Origin: Marinibacterium sp.
Lineage (GTDB): Bacteria > Pseudomonadota > Alphaproteobacteria > Rhodobacterales > Rhodobacteraceae
Reading direction: 5' to 3'
Assembly: GCA_025800215.1 (NCBI GenBank)
Contig: JAOXSC010000147.1
Span: 1-64,000, forward strand
Length of the DNA: 64,000 bases
Shown: piece by piece, positions 1-9,295 of the stretch
Position numbering within the stretch: the stretch's first letter is position 1
How the letters are laid out: every line of letters begins with the position of its first letter
The notes under the pieces: model-generated
Seen by the model: the letters and a program-made list of their open reading frames with translations, nothing else
The model's database searches: none
Told to the model about the DNA's origin: nothing
Translations under genes and position numbers: made by a program

Positions 1-1
1 C

Positions 2-3000
2 ACCTTCCCGCAATGGTGGCTGGCCCAGCCGTTCCGCATGCTCGCCCATAATGGCGAGATCAACACGCTGCACGGCAACGTCAACTGGATGAAAAGCCAC
101 GAGATCCGCATGGCCAGCAGTGCGTTCGAGCACATGGCCGAAGACATCAAGCCGATCATCCCCGGCGGGTCGTCGGATTCGGCCGCACTTGATGCGGTGT
201 TCGAGGTGCTTGTGCGTGCGGGCCGCAACGCGCCCATGGCTAAGACCATGCTGGTGCCCGAAAGCTGGTCCAAGCAGGCGGTCGAACTGCCGCAGGCCTG
301 GCGCGACATGTATTCCTACTGCAACTCGGTGATGGAGCCCTGGGACGGGCCCGCCGCGCTGGCCATGACCGATGGTCGCTGGGTCTGCGCGGGGCTGGAC
401 CGCAACGGCCTGCGCCCGATGCGCTATGTCGTCACCGGTGACGGGCTGCTGATCGCGGGATCCGAGGCGGGCATGGTTCCCACCGACGAAGCAACCGTGG
501 TGGAAAAAGGCGCGCTTGGCCCCGGCCAGCTGATCGCCGTGGACATGGCCGATGGCCAGCTGTACCGCGACACCGAAATCAAGGACCAGCTTGCCGCGTC
601 CCAACCCTTTGGCGACTGGGTCGAAAAGATCAACGATGCCGATGGCACGCTGGCGGCGGTGACCGAACAGCCGCTGTTTTCGGGCGATGACCTGCGCCGG
701 CGTCAGATCGCGGCGGGCTACAGCGTCGAAGAGATCGAACAGATCCTGGCCCCGATGGCCGAAGACGGCAAAGAGGCGCTGGCCTCGATGGGCGATGACA
801 CCCCGTCGGCGGTCCTGTCCAAGATGTACCGGCCGCTTAGCCATTTCTTCCGGCAGAACTTCAGCCAGGTGACCAACCCGCCCATCGACAGCCTGCGCGA
901 ATATCGCGTCATGTCGCTGAAGACGCGGTTCGGCAACCTCAAGAACGTGCTCGACGAAGACAGCAGCCAGACCGAAATCGTGGTGCTGGAAAGCCCCTTT
1001 GTGGGCAATGCGCAATGGGATGCACTCTGCGCCCAGTTCGACGCGCCGCTGGCGGAAATCGACTGTACCTTTGAACCGGGCGGCGAACGCGCCCTGCGCG
1101 AGGGGCTGGACCGGATCCGGGCCGAGGTCGAAGAAGCCGTGCGTTCGGGCGCAGGCCATATCGTGCTGACCGATCAGCATTCGGGCCCCGGCAAGGTGGC
1201 GATGCCGATGATCCTGGCCACCAGCGCGGTGCACAGCCACCTGACGCGTCAGGGGCTGCGGACCTTCTGTTCGCTGAACGTGCGTTCGGCCGAATGCATC
1301 GACCCGCATTACTTTGCCGTGCTCATCGGCTGTGGCGCCACCGTGGTGAACGCCTATCTGGCCGAAGACACCCTGGCCGACCGCATCGCGCGCAACCTGG
1401 TCGAAGGCACCCTGACCGAAGCCGTGAAACGTTATCGCGACGCGATTGATGCCGGTCTGCTGAAGATCATGGCGAAGATGGGGATTTCGGTGATCTCGTC
1501 CTATCGCGGCGGCCTGAATTTCGAGGCCGTCGGCCTCAGCCGTGCGATGTGCGCCGAATTCTTCCCCGGCATGACCTCGCGCATTTCGGGGATCGGGGTG
1601 CGCGGCATCCAGACCAAGGTCGAAGAGATCCACGCCCAGGGCTGGGACAGCGGCCTGACGACCCTGCCCATCGGTGGCTTTTACAAGGCGCGCAAATCGG
1701 GCGAGACCCACGCCTGGGAAGCCACGTCCATGCATATGATGCAGATGGCGTGCAACAAGGCGTCTTACGAGATCTGGAAACAGTATTCGGCCAAGATGCA
1801 GTCGAACCCGCCGATCCATCTGCGCGATCTGCTGGACATCAAGCCCATGGGCAAGGCGATCCCGATCGAAGAGGTCGAATCGATCACCTCGATCCGCAAG
1901 CGCTTTGTGACGCCGGGCATGAGCCTGGGCGCGCTCAGCCCCGAGGCGCACAAGACGCTGAACGTGGCGATGAACCGCATCGGTGCCAAATCCGACAGCG
2001 GCGAAGGCGGCGAAGATCCGGCGCATTTCGTGCCCGAGGCCAATGGCGACAACCCGTCGGCCAAGATCAAGCAGGTCGCATCGGGCCGCTTTGGCGTGAC
2101 GGCGGAATACCTCAACCAGTGCGAAGAGCTGGAAATCAAGGTGGCCCAGGGCGCCAAGCCCGGCGAAGGCGGGCAGCTGCCTGGCATGAAGGTCACCGAC
2201 CTGATTGCCCGTCTGCGTCATTCGACCAAGGGTGTGACGCTGATTTCGCCGCCGCCGCACCATGACATCTATTCCATCGAAGATCTGGCTCAGCTGATCT
2301 ATGACCTCAAGCAGATCAACCCGCGCTGCAAGGTGACGGTCAAGCTGGTGGCGTCGTCGGGTGTGGGCACGATCGCGGCAGGCGTGGCCAAGGCCAAGGC
2401 CGATGTGATCCTGATTTCGGGCCACAACGGGGGCACCGGCGCGTCGCCTGCGACCTCGATCAAATTTGCCGGCCTGCCCTGGGAAATGGGCCTGACCGAG
2501 GCCCATCAGGTGCTAGCGATGAACAAGCTGCGCGACCGGGTGACCCTGCGCACCGATGGCGGGCTGCGCACCGGGCGTGACATTGTCATGGCCGCGATGC
2601 TGGGGGCCGAAGAATACGGCATCGGCACCGCCGCGCTGATCGCCATGGGCTGCATCATGGTGCGCCAGTGCCAGTCCAACACCTGCCCGGTGGGCGTGTG
2701 TACCCAGGATCAGGCGCTGCGCGACAAGTTCACCGGCAATGCCGACAAGGTGGTCAACCTGATCACCTTCTATGCCCAGGAAGTGCGCGAGATCCTCGCG
2801 TCGATCGGTGCACGGTCGCTGGACGAGGTGATCGGGCGCGCGGATCTTCTGGCGCAGGTCAGCCGGGGTTCGGCCAATCTTGATGATCTTGACCTCAACC
2901 CGCTGCTGATCACCGTGGATGGGGCCAAGGACATCAACTATGACCGCGACCGCGCCCGCAACGCGGTGCCCGACACGCTGGATGCCGAAATCGTGCGCGA

Positions 3001-3793
3001 CGCCGCGCGGTTCCTGCAGGAAGGTGAAAAGATGCAGCTGAGCTATGCGGTGCAGAACACCCACCGCACCGTCGGCACCCGCACATCGAGCCACATCGTC
3101 CGCAATTTCGGCATGCGCAACACCCTGCAGGAAGATCACCTGACGGTGAAACTGCAAGGATCGGCCGGTCAGTCACTGGGGGCCTTTGCGGCGCCAGGGC
3201 TCAAGATCGAAGTGTCGGGCGATGCCAATGACTATGTGGGCAAGGGCCTGTCGGGCGGCACCATCGTGGTGCGCCAGCCGCAGGTCAGCCCGCTCAAGGC
3301 GGACGAAAACACGATCATCGGCAACACCGTTCTGTATGGTGCGACCGACGGGAACCTGTTTGCTGCGGGCCGCGCGGGCGAACGCTTTGCAGTGCGCAAT
3401 TCGGGGGCCAAGGTCGTGGTCGAAGGCTGCGGATCCAACGGCTGTGAATACATGACCGGTGGGGTTGCGGTGATCCTGGGCCGGATCGGGGCCAATTTCG
3501 GCGCCGGGATGACCGGTGGCATGGCCTATCTTTATGATCCTGACGGGTCGGCACATACGCTGATGAACATGGAAACACTGGTCACCTGCCCGGTCACCAC
3601 CGAGCACTGGGAATCGCAGCTCAAGGCGCTGATCACCCGCCATGCCGAAGAAACCGGCAGCCGCAAGGCCGCCGACATCCTTCAGCATTGGGAGGTCGAG
3701 CTGGGCCATTTCGTCCAGATCTGCCCGCAAGAGATGCTGGCGCATCTGCCTGCCCCGCTCAGCCGGGACGAGGCCGCCATGCCCGCCGAATGA
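2..3793 (+). CDS. gltB: Glutamate synthase (NADPH) large subunit, 5'-truncated by window edge
   Basis: The reading frame is open from the first bases, so the true start lies upstream; 1263 residues of a roughly 1500-residue family are visible. The protein makes glutamate from glutamine and 2-oxoglutarate in the cytoplasm together with the small GltD subunit, which is not in the window. Visible in order are the end of the glutamine amidotransferase domain (AHNGEINT), the central domain, the FMN-barrel domain (GEGGEDP, SGHNGGTGASP), the 3Fe-4S cysteine motif C-x5-C-x4-C at about 2649-2690, and the C-terminal beta-helix domain rich in glycines (about 3170-3550). A strong terminator follows 25 bp downstream, so nothing is co-transcribed on its 3' side. 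The identification is secure. Confidence 0.97.
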   Translation, partial: TFPQWWLAQPFRMLAHNGEINTLHGNVNWMKSHEIRMASSAFEHMAEDIKPIIPGGSSDSAALDAVFEVLVRAGRNAPMAKTMLVPESWSKQAVELPQAWRDMYSYCNSVMEPWDGPAALAMTDGRWVCAGLDRNGLRPMRYVVTGDGLLIAGSEAGMVPTDEATVVEKGALGPGQLIAVDMADGQLYRDTEIKDQLAASQPFGDWVEKINDADGTLAAVTEQPLFSGDDLRRRQIAAGYSVEEIEQILAPMAEDGKEALASMGDDTPSAVLSKMYRPLSHFFRQNFSQVTNPPIDSLREYRVMSLKTRFGNLKNVLDEDSSQTEIVVLESPFVGNAQWDALCAQFDAPLAEIDCTFEPGGERALREGLDRIRAEVEEAVRSGAGHIVLTDQHSGPGKVAMPMILATSAVHSHLTRQGLRTFCSLNVRSAECIDPHYFAVLIGCGATVVNAYLAEDTLADRIARNLVEGTLTEAVKRYRDAIDAGLLKIMAKMGISVISSYRGGLNFEAVGLSRAMCAEFFPGMTSRISGIGVRGIQTKVEEIHAQGWDSGLTTLPIGGFYKARKSGETHAWEATSMHMMQMACNKASYEIWKQYSAKMQSNPPIHLRDLLDIKPMGKAIPIEEVESITSIRKRFVTPGMSLGALSPEAHKTLNVAMNRIGAKSDSGEGGEDPAHFVPEANGDNPSAKIKQVASGRFGVTAEYLNQCEELEIKVAQGAKPGEGGQLPGMKVTDLIARLRHSTKGVTLISPPPHHDIYSIEDLAQLIYDLKQINPRCKVTVKLVASSGVGTIAAGVAKAKADVILISGHNGGTGASPATSIKFAGLPWEMGLTEAHQVLAMNKLRDRVTLRTDGGLRTGRDIVMAAMLGAEEYGIGTAALIAMGCIMVRQCQSNTCPVGVCTQDQALRDKFTGNADKVVNLITFYAQEVREILASIGARSLDEVIGRADLLAQVSRGSANLDDLDLNPLLITVDGAKDINYDRDRARNAVPDTLDAEIVRDAARFLQEGEKMQLSYAVQNTHRTVGTRTSSHIVRNFGMRNTLQEDHLTVKLQGSAGQSLGAFAAPGLKIEVSGDANDYVGKGLSGGTIVVRQPQVSPLKADENTIIGNTVLYGATDGNLFAAGRAGERFAVRNSGAKVVVEGCGSNGCEYMTGGVAVILGRIGANFGAGMTGGMAYLYDPDGSAHTLMNMETLVTCPVTTEHWESQLKALITRHAEETGSRKAADILQHWEVELGHFVQICPQEMLAHLPAPLSRDEAAMPAE

Positions 3794-3817
3794 CGCGACC
3801 GGCATTGTGATGCTTTG

Positions 3818-3846
3818 ACGCCCGGACCCCTTGTCCGGGCGTTTTT
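3818..3846 (+). terminator. Rho-independent terminator of gltB
   Basis: A perfect 10-bp stem, ACGCCCGGAC against GTCCGGGCGT, with a 5-base loop is followed directly by a run of T. It lies 25 bp after the gltB stop codon and isolates gltB from mtgA. Confidence 0.9.
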
Positions 3847-3944
3847 GCTTGGGCGGGTCGTGGTGAATGGCGCTGCGGCGTGGTCTGCGGTATAGATCGG
3901 TCAAAACAAGGCTCAGCGCAGTGATACGGGCATAAACGGGGCTG

Positions 3945-4673
3945 ATGGCAGGCAAGACATCGAAATCATCGAAATCGCGCAAAAACGGGCCCGTGCGGGT
4001 GCCCGTCCTGACGCGGCTGCGGCGCTGGATCCGGCGCGCGCTGTGGCTGCTGGTGCTGGCGGTGCTGGCGCTGGTGCTGCTGTTTTCGGTGGTGAACCCG
4101 CCCATCACCCACACCATGTGGGTCGAAAAGGGCAAATACGGCGCGCTGAAACGCGACTGGGTGCCGATGACCGACATCGCCCCGGTCATGGCGCGTTCGG
4201 TGGTCGCGGCCGAAGACGCCAATTTCTGCCGCCACTGGGGCTTTGATCTGGATGCGATCCAGGCCGCGATCGACGCGGGCGCCAGCCGGGGCGCTTCGAC
4301 GATCAGCCAGCAGGTGGTCAAGAACGTGTTCCTGTGGCAGGGCCGGTCCTGGACGCGCAAGGCGCTGGAAACCGCGCTGACGCCGCTGGTGGAACTGACC
4401 TGGTCCAAGCGTCGGATTCTGGAAGTCTACCTGAATGTGGCCGAGTTCGGTCCCGGTGTCTTTGGGGTCGAGGCCGCCGCGCAGGCCAGTTTCGGGATCT
4501 CAGCCGCCGATCTGAGCGCCACCCAGGCCGCGCGCCTGGCTGCGGTGCTGCCCAACCCGCGCGGACGGTCGGTGCGCGCGCCGTCGGCCTTTGTGCGCCG
4601 CCGGGCGGTTTCGATCGCCGATGGTGCGGCGACGATCCGCAAGGACGGGCGCGACGATTGTTTTGAGAATTGA
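3945..4673 (+). CDS. mtgA: Monofunctional biosynthetic peptidoglycan transglycosylase
   Basis: This 242-residue inner-membrane enzyme polymerises glycan strands from lipid II. A basic cytoplasmic tail (residues 1-31) leads into one membrane anchor at about 32-50. The glycosyltransferase family 51 motifs follow: AAEDANFCRHWGFD with catalytic Glu90, GASTISQQVVKN, RKALE, and KRRILEVYLN. Length and order match MtgA; no transpeptidase domain is present. The reading frame starts with ATG shortly after the gltB terminator, so it should have its own promoter. The glutathione S-transferase gene follows after a 58-bp gap. Confidence 0.95.
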   Translation: MAGKTSKSSKSRKNGPVRVPVLTRLRRWIRRALWLLVLAVLALVLLFSVVNPPITHTMWVEKGKYGALKRDWVPMTDIAPVMARSVVAAEDANFCRHWGFDLDAIQAAIDAGASRGASTISQQVVKNVFLWQGRSWTRKALETALTPLVELTWSKRRILEVYLNVAEFGPGVFGVEAAAQASFGISAADLSATQAARLAAVLPNPRGRSVRAPSAFVRRRAVSIADGAATIRKDGRDDCFEN

Positions 4674-4731
4674 AACGCGATCCATTCCACGGCAAGACAG
4701 ATCTGATACCGCCCATAGCCCCGGATGACCC

Positions 4732-5397
4732 ATGGCCCGATTGTTCCACGTTCCCCTTTCTCCGTTTTGCCGCAAGGTGCGCCTGTCGCTGGCCGAAAAG
4801 AAGATCGAAGTGGAGCTGGTCGAAGAACGCTATTGGGAAGCCGACCCCGATTTCCTGCGCCGCAACCCGGCGGCCAAGGTTCCGGTGATCCGGCTGGATG
4901 GCAAGATGATGGCCGAAAGCGCGGCGATCTGTGAATATATCGAAGAAACCCGCCCAGAACCGCCCCTGATGCCCGACGATCCCGAGGGCCGGTTCGAGGT
5001 GCGCCGCCTGGTGGGCTGGTTCGATGACAAGTTCCACAGCGAAGTGACATCGAAACTGCTCTACGAACGGGTCAACAAGAAGGTCACCGGGCAGGGCTTT
5101 CCCGACAGCCGCAATGTCAAGGATGGCGCCAAGGCGATCAAATATCACCTGGATTACATGACCTGGCTGCTGGACCACCGGCGCTGGCTGGCCGGGGACA
5201 TGATGACGCTCGCCGATTTTGCGGCTGCGGCGCATCTGTCGGCGCTTGATTACATTTCGGACGTGGATTGGAACCGGTCGGCCGTGGTCAAGGACTGGTA
5301 CGCCAAGATCAAGTCGCGCCCGGCCTTCCGGTCGATCCTGGCCGACCAGATCCCCGGCTTCCGCCCGCCTGCGCATTATGCGGATCTTGATTTCTGA
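4732..5397 (+). CDS. Glutathione S-transferase family protein
   Basis: A 221-residue cytoplasmic protein with the two-domain GST layout. The N-terminal thioredoxin-like half carries SPFCRK (residues 10-15, possible catalytic Ser or Cys), the cis-proline loop KVPVIRL at about 49-55 and the glutathione gamma-glutamyl contact [10 protein letters not shown] at about 62-71. The C-terminal helical half ends near residue 210. It probably conjugates or reduces small electrophiles, but the substrate cannot be read from sequence. The queG start lies 17 bp downstream, so the two may be co-transcribed, although no functional link is obvious. Confidence 0.9.
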   Translation: MARLFHVPLSPFCRKVRLSLAEKKIEVELVEERYWEADPDFLRRNPAAKVPVIRLDGKMMAESAAICEYIEETRPEPPLMPDDPEGRFEVRRLVGWFDDKFHSEVTSKLLYERVNKKVTGQGFPDSRNVKDGAKAIKYHLDYMTWLLDHRRWLAGDMMTLADFAAAAHLSALDYISDVDWNRSAVVKDWYAKIKSRPAFRSILADQIPGFRPPAHYADLDF

Positions 5398-5414
5398 CCC
5401 GGCGGGCACGCACT

Positions 5415-6449
5415 GTGTCTGAGCCGCTCAAACCCCGGCTGGTGGCGCAGGCCCTGGCCGAAGGGTTCGTGTCCTGCCGCATCTGCCGCCCCGATGCCGT
5501 GCCCGAGGTTGCCGCGCGCCTGCGCGCCTTTGTCGATGCGGGCTATCACGGGCAGATGGGCTGGATGGCCGATCGCATGCATTGGCGCGGTGATCCCGCC
5601 GCGCTCTGGCCCGAGGCGCGATCCGTGATCATGCTGGCCGAAAGCTACACCCCCGACGAAGACCCCACGCAGGTGCTGGCCCATCCCGACCGGGGCGCGG
5701 TGTCGGTCTATGCCCGCAACAAGGACTACCACGATCTGGTCAAAAAGCGCCTCAAGCGGCTGGCGCGCTGGCTGATTGCCGATGCCGGGGGCGAGGTGAA
5801 GGTCTTTGTCGACACCGCCCCGGTGCCCGAAAAGCCGCTGGGTCAGGCGGCGGGGCTGGGCTGGCAGGGCAAGCACACCAATCTGGTCAGCCGCGACTGG
5901 GGCAACTGGGCCTTTCTTGGGGCGGTGTTCACCACGCTGGATCTGCCCGTGGACCCGCCCGAGCGGGATCATTGCGGATCCTGCCGCTCCTGTCTGGATG
6001 CCTGCCCGACCGATGCCTTTCCCGCGCCCTATCGGCTGGATGCGCGGCGCTGCATTTCCTATCTGACCATCGAACACAAAGGCCCTGTGCCTGAAGATCT
6101 GCGCACCCGCATGGGCAACCGGATCTATGGCTGCGACGATTGTCTGGCGGCCTGCCCGTGGAACAAGTTTGCGGTAGAGGCCAGCGACATGCGCTATGCC
6201 GCACGCCCCGACCTGCTGGCGCCGCCCCTGGCCGAGCTGGCGGCGCTGGATGATGCAGGGTTCCGGGCACGGTTTTCGGGGTCGCCCATCAAACGCATCG
6301 GGCGCGACCGGTTCGTGCGCAATGTGCTTTATGCCATCGGCAATTCCGGACAGTCGGCGCTGCGGCCTGCGGCACTGGCGCTGCTGGATGACCCGGATCC
6401 GACGGTGGCCGACGCCGCGCGATGGGCAGTGAAACGGTTGCCAGTGTAA
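5415..6449 (+). CDS. queG: Epoxyqueuosine reductase (tRNA queuosine biosynthesis)
   Basis: This 344-residue enzyme carries out the last step of queuosine synthesis, reducing epoxyqueuosine in tRNA with cobalamin and two 4Fe-4S clusters. The cluster motifs [12 protein letters not shown] (about residue 191) and [10 protein letters not shown] (about 239) are clear, as is the catalytic-aspartate stretch VDTAPVPEK (about 134). The C-terminal part ends in a HEAT-like segment, as usual for the family. The start codon is GTG; the next in-frame ATG would remove conserved N-terminal sequence. Its stop codon lies inside the first of two operators for the next gene pair. Confidence 0.95.
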   Translation: MSEPLKPRLVAQALAEGFVSCRICRPDAVPEVAARLRAFVDAGYHGQMGWMADRMHWRGDPAALWPEARSVIMLAESYTPDEDPTQVLAHPDRGAVSVYARNKDYHDLVKKRLKRLARWLIADAGGEVKVFVDTAPVPEKPLGQAAGLGWQGKHTNLVSRDWGNWAFLGAVFTTLDLPVDPPERDHCGSCRSCLDACPTDAFPAPYRLDARRCISYLTIEHKGPVPEDLRTRMGNRIYGCDDCLAACPWNKFAVEASDMRYAARPDLLAPPLAELAALDDAGFRARFSGSPIKRIGRDRFVRNVLYAIGNSGQSALRPAALALLDDPDPTVADAARWAVKRLPV

Positions 6450-6462
6450 AGTGTACTTGACA
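6445..6462. promoter_or_regulatory. Operator-like inverted repeat O1
   Basis: TGTAAAG-TGTA-CTTGACA is a 7-4-7 inverted repeat with one mismatch. It overlaps the queG stop codon, and its right arm contains a TTGACA that fits a -35 element. It matches the architecture of O2, 37 bp downstream centre to centre. Confidence 0.6.
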
Positions 6463-6487
6463 TTTCCCAGGCCGATGACAATGTAAA
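6457..6487 (+). promoter_or_regulatory. Candidate promoter for the membrane protein/HTH pair
   Basis: TTGACA at 6457-6462 is followed after 17-19 bp by AT-rich sequence (AATGTAAA) that could serve as a -10 region. Both elements lie within the two inverted repeats, which is the classic layout for repression by occlusion. Confidence 0.45.
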
Positions 6488-6499
6488 GGAAACTTTACA
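6482..6499. promoter_or_regulatory. Operator-like inverted repeat O2
   Basis: TGTAAAG-GAAA-CTTTACA is a perfect 7-bp inverted repeat with a 4-bp spacer. It covers the presumed -10 region and lies 13 bp upstream of the first gene of the pair. It is likely bound by the small HTH protein encoded at 6883-7089 (inference). Confidence 0.65.
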
Positions 6500-6512
6500 G
6501 GATCTGCCTTCT

Positions 6513-6881
6513 ATGCTGCGCTATTTCTTGGAACTGACCGGTGCATTTTTGGTCTACGGGCTGTCGCTATGGGCGTCAGGCCAGCTCGCGTCTCATATCG
6601 ACACAGGTGGGCACGCGCAGATCTGGCCTGCGCTGATCCCTCTGCCGTCGACCCTGTTGGTGGGGTGGGTGATGTGGCGTTCGGTGCTGAAGATGGACGA
6701 GATGCAGTTGCGTCAGCAGCTTGAGGCGATCGGTATTGCCTTTGCCTTGACCGGGCTGTTGACCTTCAACTACGGGTTTCTGGAAAGCGTTGGGTTTCCC
6801 CGGCTGACCATGTTCTGGGTCTGGCCGGTGATGTGCGCCAATTGGGTTCTGGGACAGATTGCGGTCAAGCTGCGCTACTAG
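6513..6881 (+). CDS. Small integral membrane protein, function unknown
   Basis: A 122-residue protein with four likely membrane helices (about residues 5-25, 35-55, 68-90 and 95-118) and a short charged loop (KMDEMQLRQQLEAIG) between helices 2 and 3. I do not recognise a catalytic motif. It is followed one base later by a small Cro/C1-type regulator. Similar pairs of a membrane protein and a roughly 70-residue HTH protein are common in bacteria and are usually autoregulated, but the role of the membrane protein is generally not known. Confidence 0.8.
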   Translation: MLRYFLELTGAFLVYGLSLWASGQLASHIDTGGHAQIWPALIPLPSTLLVGWVMWRSVLKMDEMQLRQQLEAIGIAFALTGLLTFNYGFLESVGFPRLTMFWVWPVMCANWVLGQIAVKLRY

Positions 6882-6882
6882 G

Positions 6883-7089
6883 ATGCATCTGGACAATCAC
6901 ATCAAGGCGCTGCGCAGGGCGCGGGGCTGGACGCAAAAAGACCTTGCCGACCGGCTTTCAGTGTCACGCCAGACGGTGATTGCCATTGAAAACGGGCGCT
7001 ATGACCCCAGCCTGCCGCTGGCCTTTGCAATCGCGTCGGTTTTCGGGCAGCGCATCGAAGAGATCTTTTTTGAGGTGGAAACACCCTGA
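6883..7089 (+). CDS. Small XRE (Cro/C1)-type HTH regulator
   Basis: A 68-residue DNA-binding protein consisting almost only of an HTH domain: IKALRRARGWTQKDLADRLSVSRQTVIAIENG (residues about 6-37), then a short tail ending in FGQRIEEIFFEVE. This is the YozG/Xre-like compact class. I chose the ATG at 6883, one base after the upstream stop, over an earlier in-frame start that would lie inside the previous gene. It most likely represses its own two-gene operon through the inverted repeats at 6445-6499. Confidence 0.88.
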   Translation: MHLDNHIKALRRARGWTQKDLADRLSVSRQTVIAIENGRYDPSLPLAFAIASVFGQRIEEIFFEVETP

Positions 7090-7171
7090 GGGTTGCCACA
7101 TCTTGCAGCCCGGTGGGTTTGGGGCAGGTCGGGCCTGCCGCGGAACAATACGTTGAAAAGGAAAGCCTCAG

Positions 7172-9172
7172 ATGGCGCTGGCACTGGGTGTGGATACCGG
7201 GGGAACCTATACGGATGCGGTTCTGATCCGTGATCAGGACGAGGTGATCGCCTCGGCCAAATCGCTGACCACGCGGGCGGATCTGGCGCTTGGTGTGTCT
7301 GACGCCATCCGGGCGGTGCTGGATGCGTCGGGCGTGGCGCCGGGGGACATTGCGCTGGCGGCGCTGTCGACCACGCTGGCGACCAATGCGCTGGTCGAAG
7401 GACAGGGCGGGCGCGTGGGGCTGATCTATGTCGGCTTTGCCGAAACCGATCTGGATCGCCACGGGCTGAGCGATGCGCTCAAGGGGGACCCGGCGCTGGT
7501 GGTCGCGGGCGGCCACACCCATGCCGGGACCGAAGCCGCGCCGCTGGACATGGACGCCATCGCGCAATTTCTTGAAACCCATCGTGGCCGCGTGTCTGGC
7601 TGGGCGGTGGCCGCCCAGTTTGCCACCCGAAACCCTGCCCATGAACTTGCCGTGGCCGAGGCCGTGACCCGCATCACCGGTGCTCCGGTGACGGCGTCGC
7701 ATGACCTGTCGGCGCGGCTCAACGGGCCCAAACGGGCGGTGACGGCGGTTTTGAATGCACGCCTGATCGGGATGATCCACCGGCTGATCGGACGGGCCGA
7801 AGATGCGCTGGTGGATCTGGGGATCCACGCGCCGCTGATGGTGGTGCGCGGGGATGGTGCGCTGATGTCGGCCCCTCAGGCCAAGGCGCGGCCCATCGAA
7901 ACCATCCTCAGCGGGCCTGCGGCGTCGATCGTGGGCGCGCGCTGGCTGACCGGGGCGCAGGATGCGCTGGTGTCGGATATCGGGGGCACGACCACCGACG
8001 TGGCGCTGCTGCGCGGCGGGCGTCCGGCGATTGATCCGCAGGGGGCCAAGGTTGGCGCATTCCGCACCATGGTCGAAGCGGTGGCGATGCGCACCACGGG
8101 GCTCGGCGGTGACAGCGAGGTGCATGTCCAGACCGGCGGGCTGCAGGGCGGGCTGACGCTTGGGCCGCGCCGGGTGCTGCCGGTGGCGCTGGCCGCACAG
8201 ATGGCGCCCGACGTGGTGCACGCGGCGCTGGATGCGGCGCTGCGGTCTGAGCTGGGGCGCGAATTCGACGGCCGCTTTGTGCTGGGCGTGGCAGGCATGA
8301 CCGCCGAAGGCCTGAGCGAGCGTGACGCCGCCCTGCTGGCCCGCATCGGGGATGAGCTGCACCCGATGAACGATGTACTGCGCAACCGGATGGATCTGGG
8401 CGGGCTGAAACGGCTGGTGGATCGCGGGCTGGTGCAGGTGTCGGCGGTGACCCCGTCGGATGCCGCCCATGTGCTGGGCCGGCTGGACGCCTGGGATGGC
8501 AGCGCGTCGCACAAGGCGCTGACCCTGCTGGCGCGCCGCCGCATCGGCAGCGGCGAACGTCTGGCGCCGGGGGCCGAGCCGCTGGCGCAGATGATCATTG
8601 ATCAGCTGACGCAGCAGACGGGGGCGGCGCTGCTCGAAGCGGCCTTTGCCGAAGATCCCGCGTTTGACGATGATGCGGCGTATCTGGCCCGGCATGTGCT
8701 GCTGCGCGCCGGTCTTGGCCGTCATCGCGGGCTGCTGGCGCTGGATGCGGCGCTGAATGTGGATGTGGTGGGGCTGGGGGCGTCGGCGCCCAGCTACTAT
8801 CCGGCGGTGGGCGATCATCTGAACTGCCGCATGATCCTGCCCGAACACGCGGGCGTGGCCAATGCCATCGGGGCGGTGGTGGGGCGGATCACGCAGCGCC
8901 GCTCGGGCCAGGTGACATCCCCCGCCGAAGGCAAGTTCCGCGTGCATCTGGACACCGGCCCCGAGGATTTCGCCGATCCCGATGCGGCGCTGGCGCGGAT
9001 CGAAGCGGTGCTGACCACGGCTGCGCGCGATGCGGTCAGCGCGGCGGGGGCCGATGACATCCGCGTCACCGCCGACCGCCAGATCCGCTCGGCCCAGGTC
9101 GAAGCGCGCGAGGTGTTTGTCGAGGCCACGGTCACCGTCGAAGCATCGGGCCGCCCCCGGATCGCGGTCTAG
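7172..9172 (+). CDS. Hydantoinase/oxoprolinase family protein (HyuA-like), orphan
   Basis: A 666-residue cytoplasmic protein with the actin-like ATPase fold of the HyuA/5-oxoprolinase A family. The N-terminal phosphate-binding motif GVDTGGTYTDAV (residues 6-17) and the second one VSDIGGTTTDVALL (about 268-281) are both intact, so it is probably an active ATP-dependent ring-opening or carboxylating subunit. HyuA-type subunits normally sit next to a HyuB gene; none is present here, because the neighbours are the small HTH gene and an MFS transporter. The substrate is unknown. The start follows a purine-rich stretch (GAAAAGGAAAG). Confidence 0.85.
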   Translation: MALALGVDTGGTYTDAVLIRDQDEVIASAKSLTTRADLALGVSDAIRAVLDASGVAPGDIALAALSTTLATNALVEGQGGRVGLIYVGFAETDLDRHGLSDALKGDPALVVAGGHTHAGTEAAPLDMDAIAQFLETHRGRVSGWAVAAQFATRNPAHELAVAEAVTRITGAPVTASHDLSARLNGPKRAVTAVLNARLIGMIHRLIGRAEDALVDLGIHAPLMVVRGDGALMSAPQAKARPIETILSGPAASIVGARWLTGAQDALVSDIGGTTTDVALLRGGRPAIDPQGAKVGAFRTMVEAVAMRTTGLGGDSEVHVQTGGLQGGLTLGPRRVLPVALAAQMAPDVVHAALDAALRSELGREFDGRFVLGVAGMTAEGLSERDAALLARIGDELHPMNDVLRNRMDLGGLKRLVDRGLVQVSAVTPSDAAHVLGRLDAWDGSASHKALTLLARRRIGSGERLAPGAEPLAQMIIDQLTQQTGAALLEAAFAEDPAFDDDAAYLARHVLLRAGLGRHRGLLALDAALNVDVVGLGASAPSYYPAVGDHLNCRMILPEHAGVANAIGAVVGRITQRRSGQVTSPAEGKFRVHLDTGPEDFADPDAALARIEAVLTTAARDAVSAAGADDIRVTADRQIRSAQVEAREVFVEATVTVEASGRPRIAV

Positions 9173-9295
9173 CTTCCGCCGACTTGTTTCGGCTCGCTGG
9201 GGGTGCAATCCTTTGACCATTGGGGCGGAGGATATGATGGGTTTGAACGCGGTTGCGGATGGCGCCTGCTGCGCGCCTTGCGCTTTGGGGTCAGG

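Noticed and set aside
6902-9220. 772-codon minus-strand open frame opposite the HyuA-like gene
   Set aside because: Arg/His/Gln-rich shadow of a real gene; no motif and no sensible ribosome-binding site.
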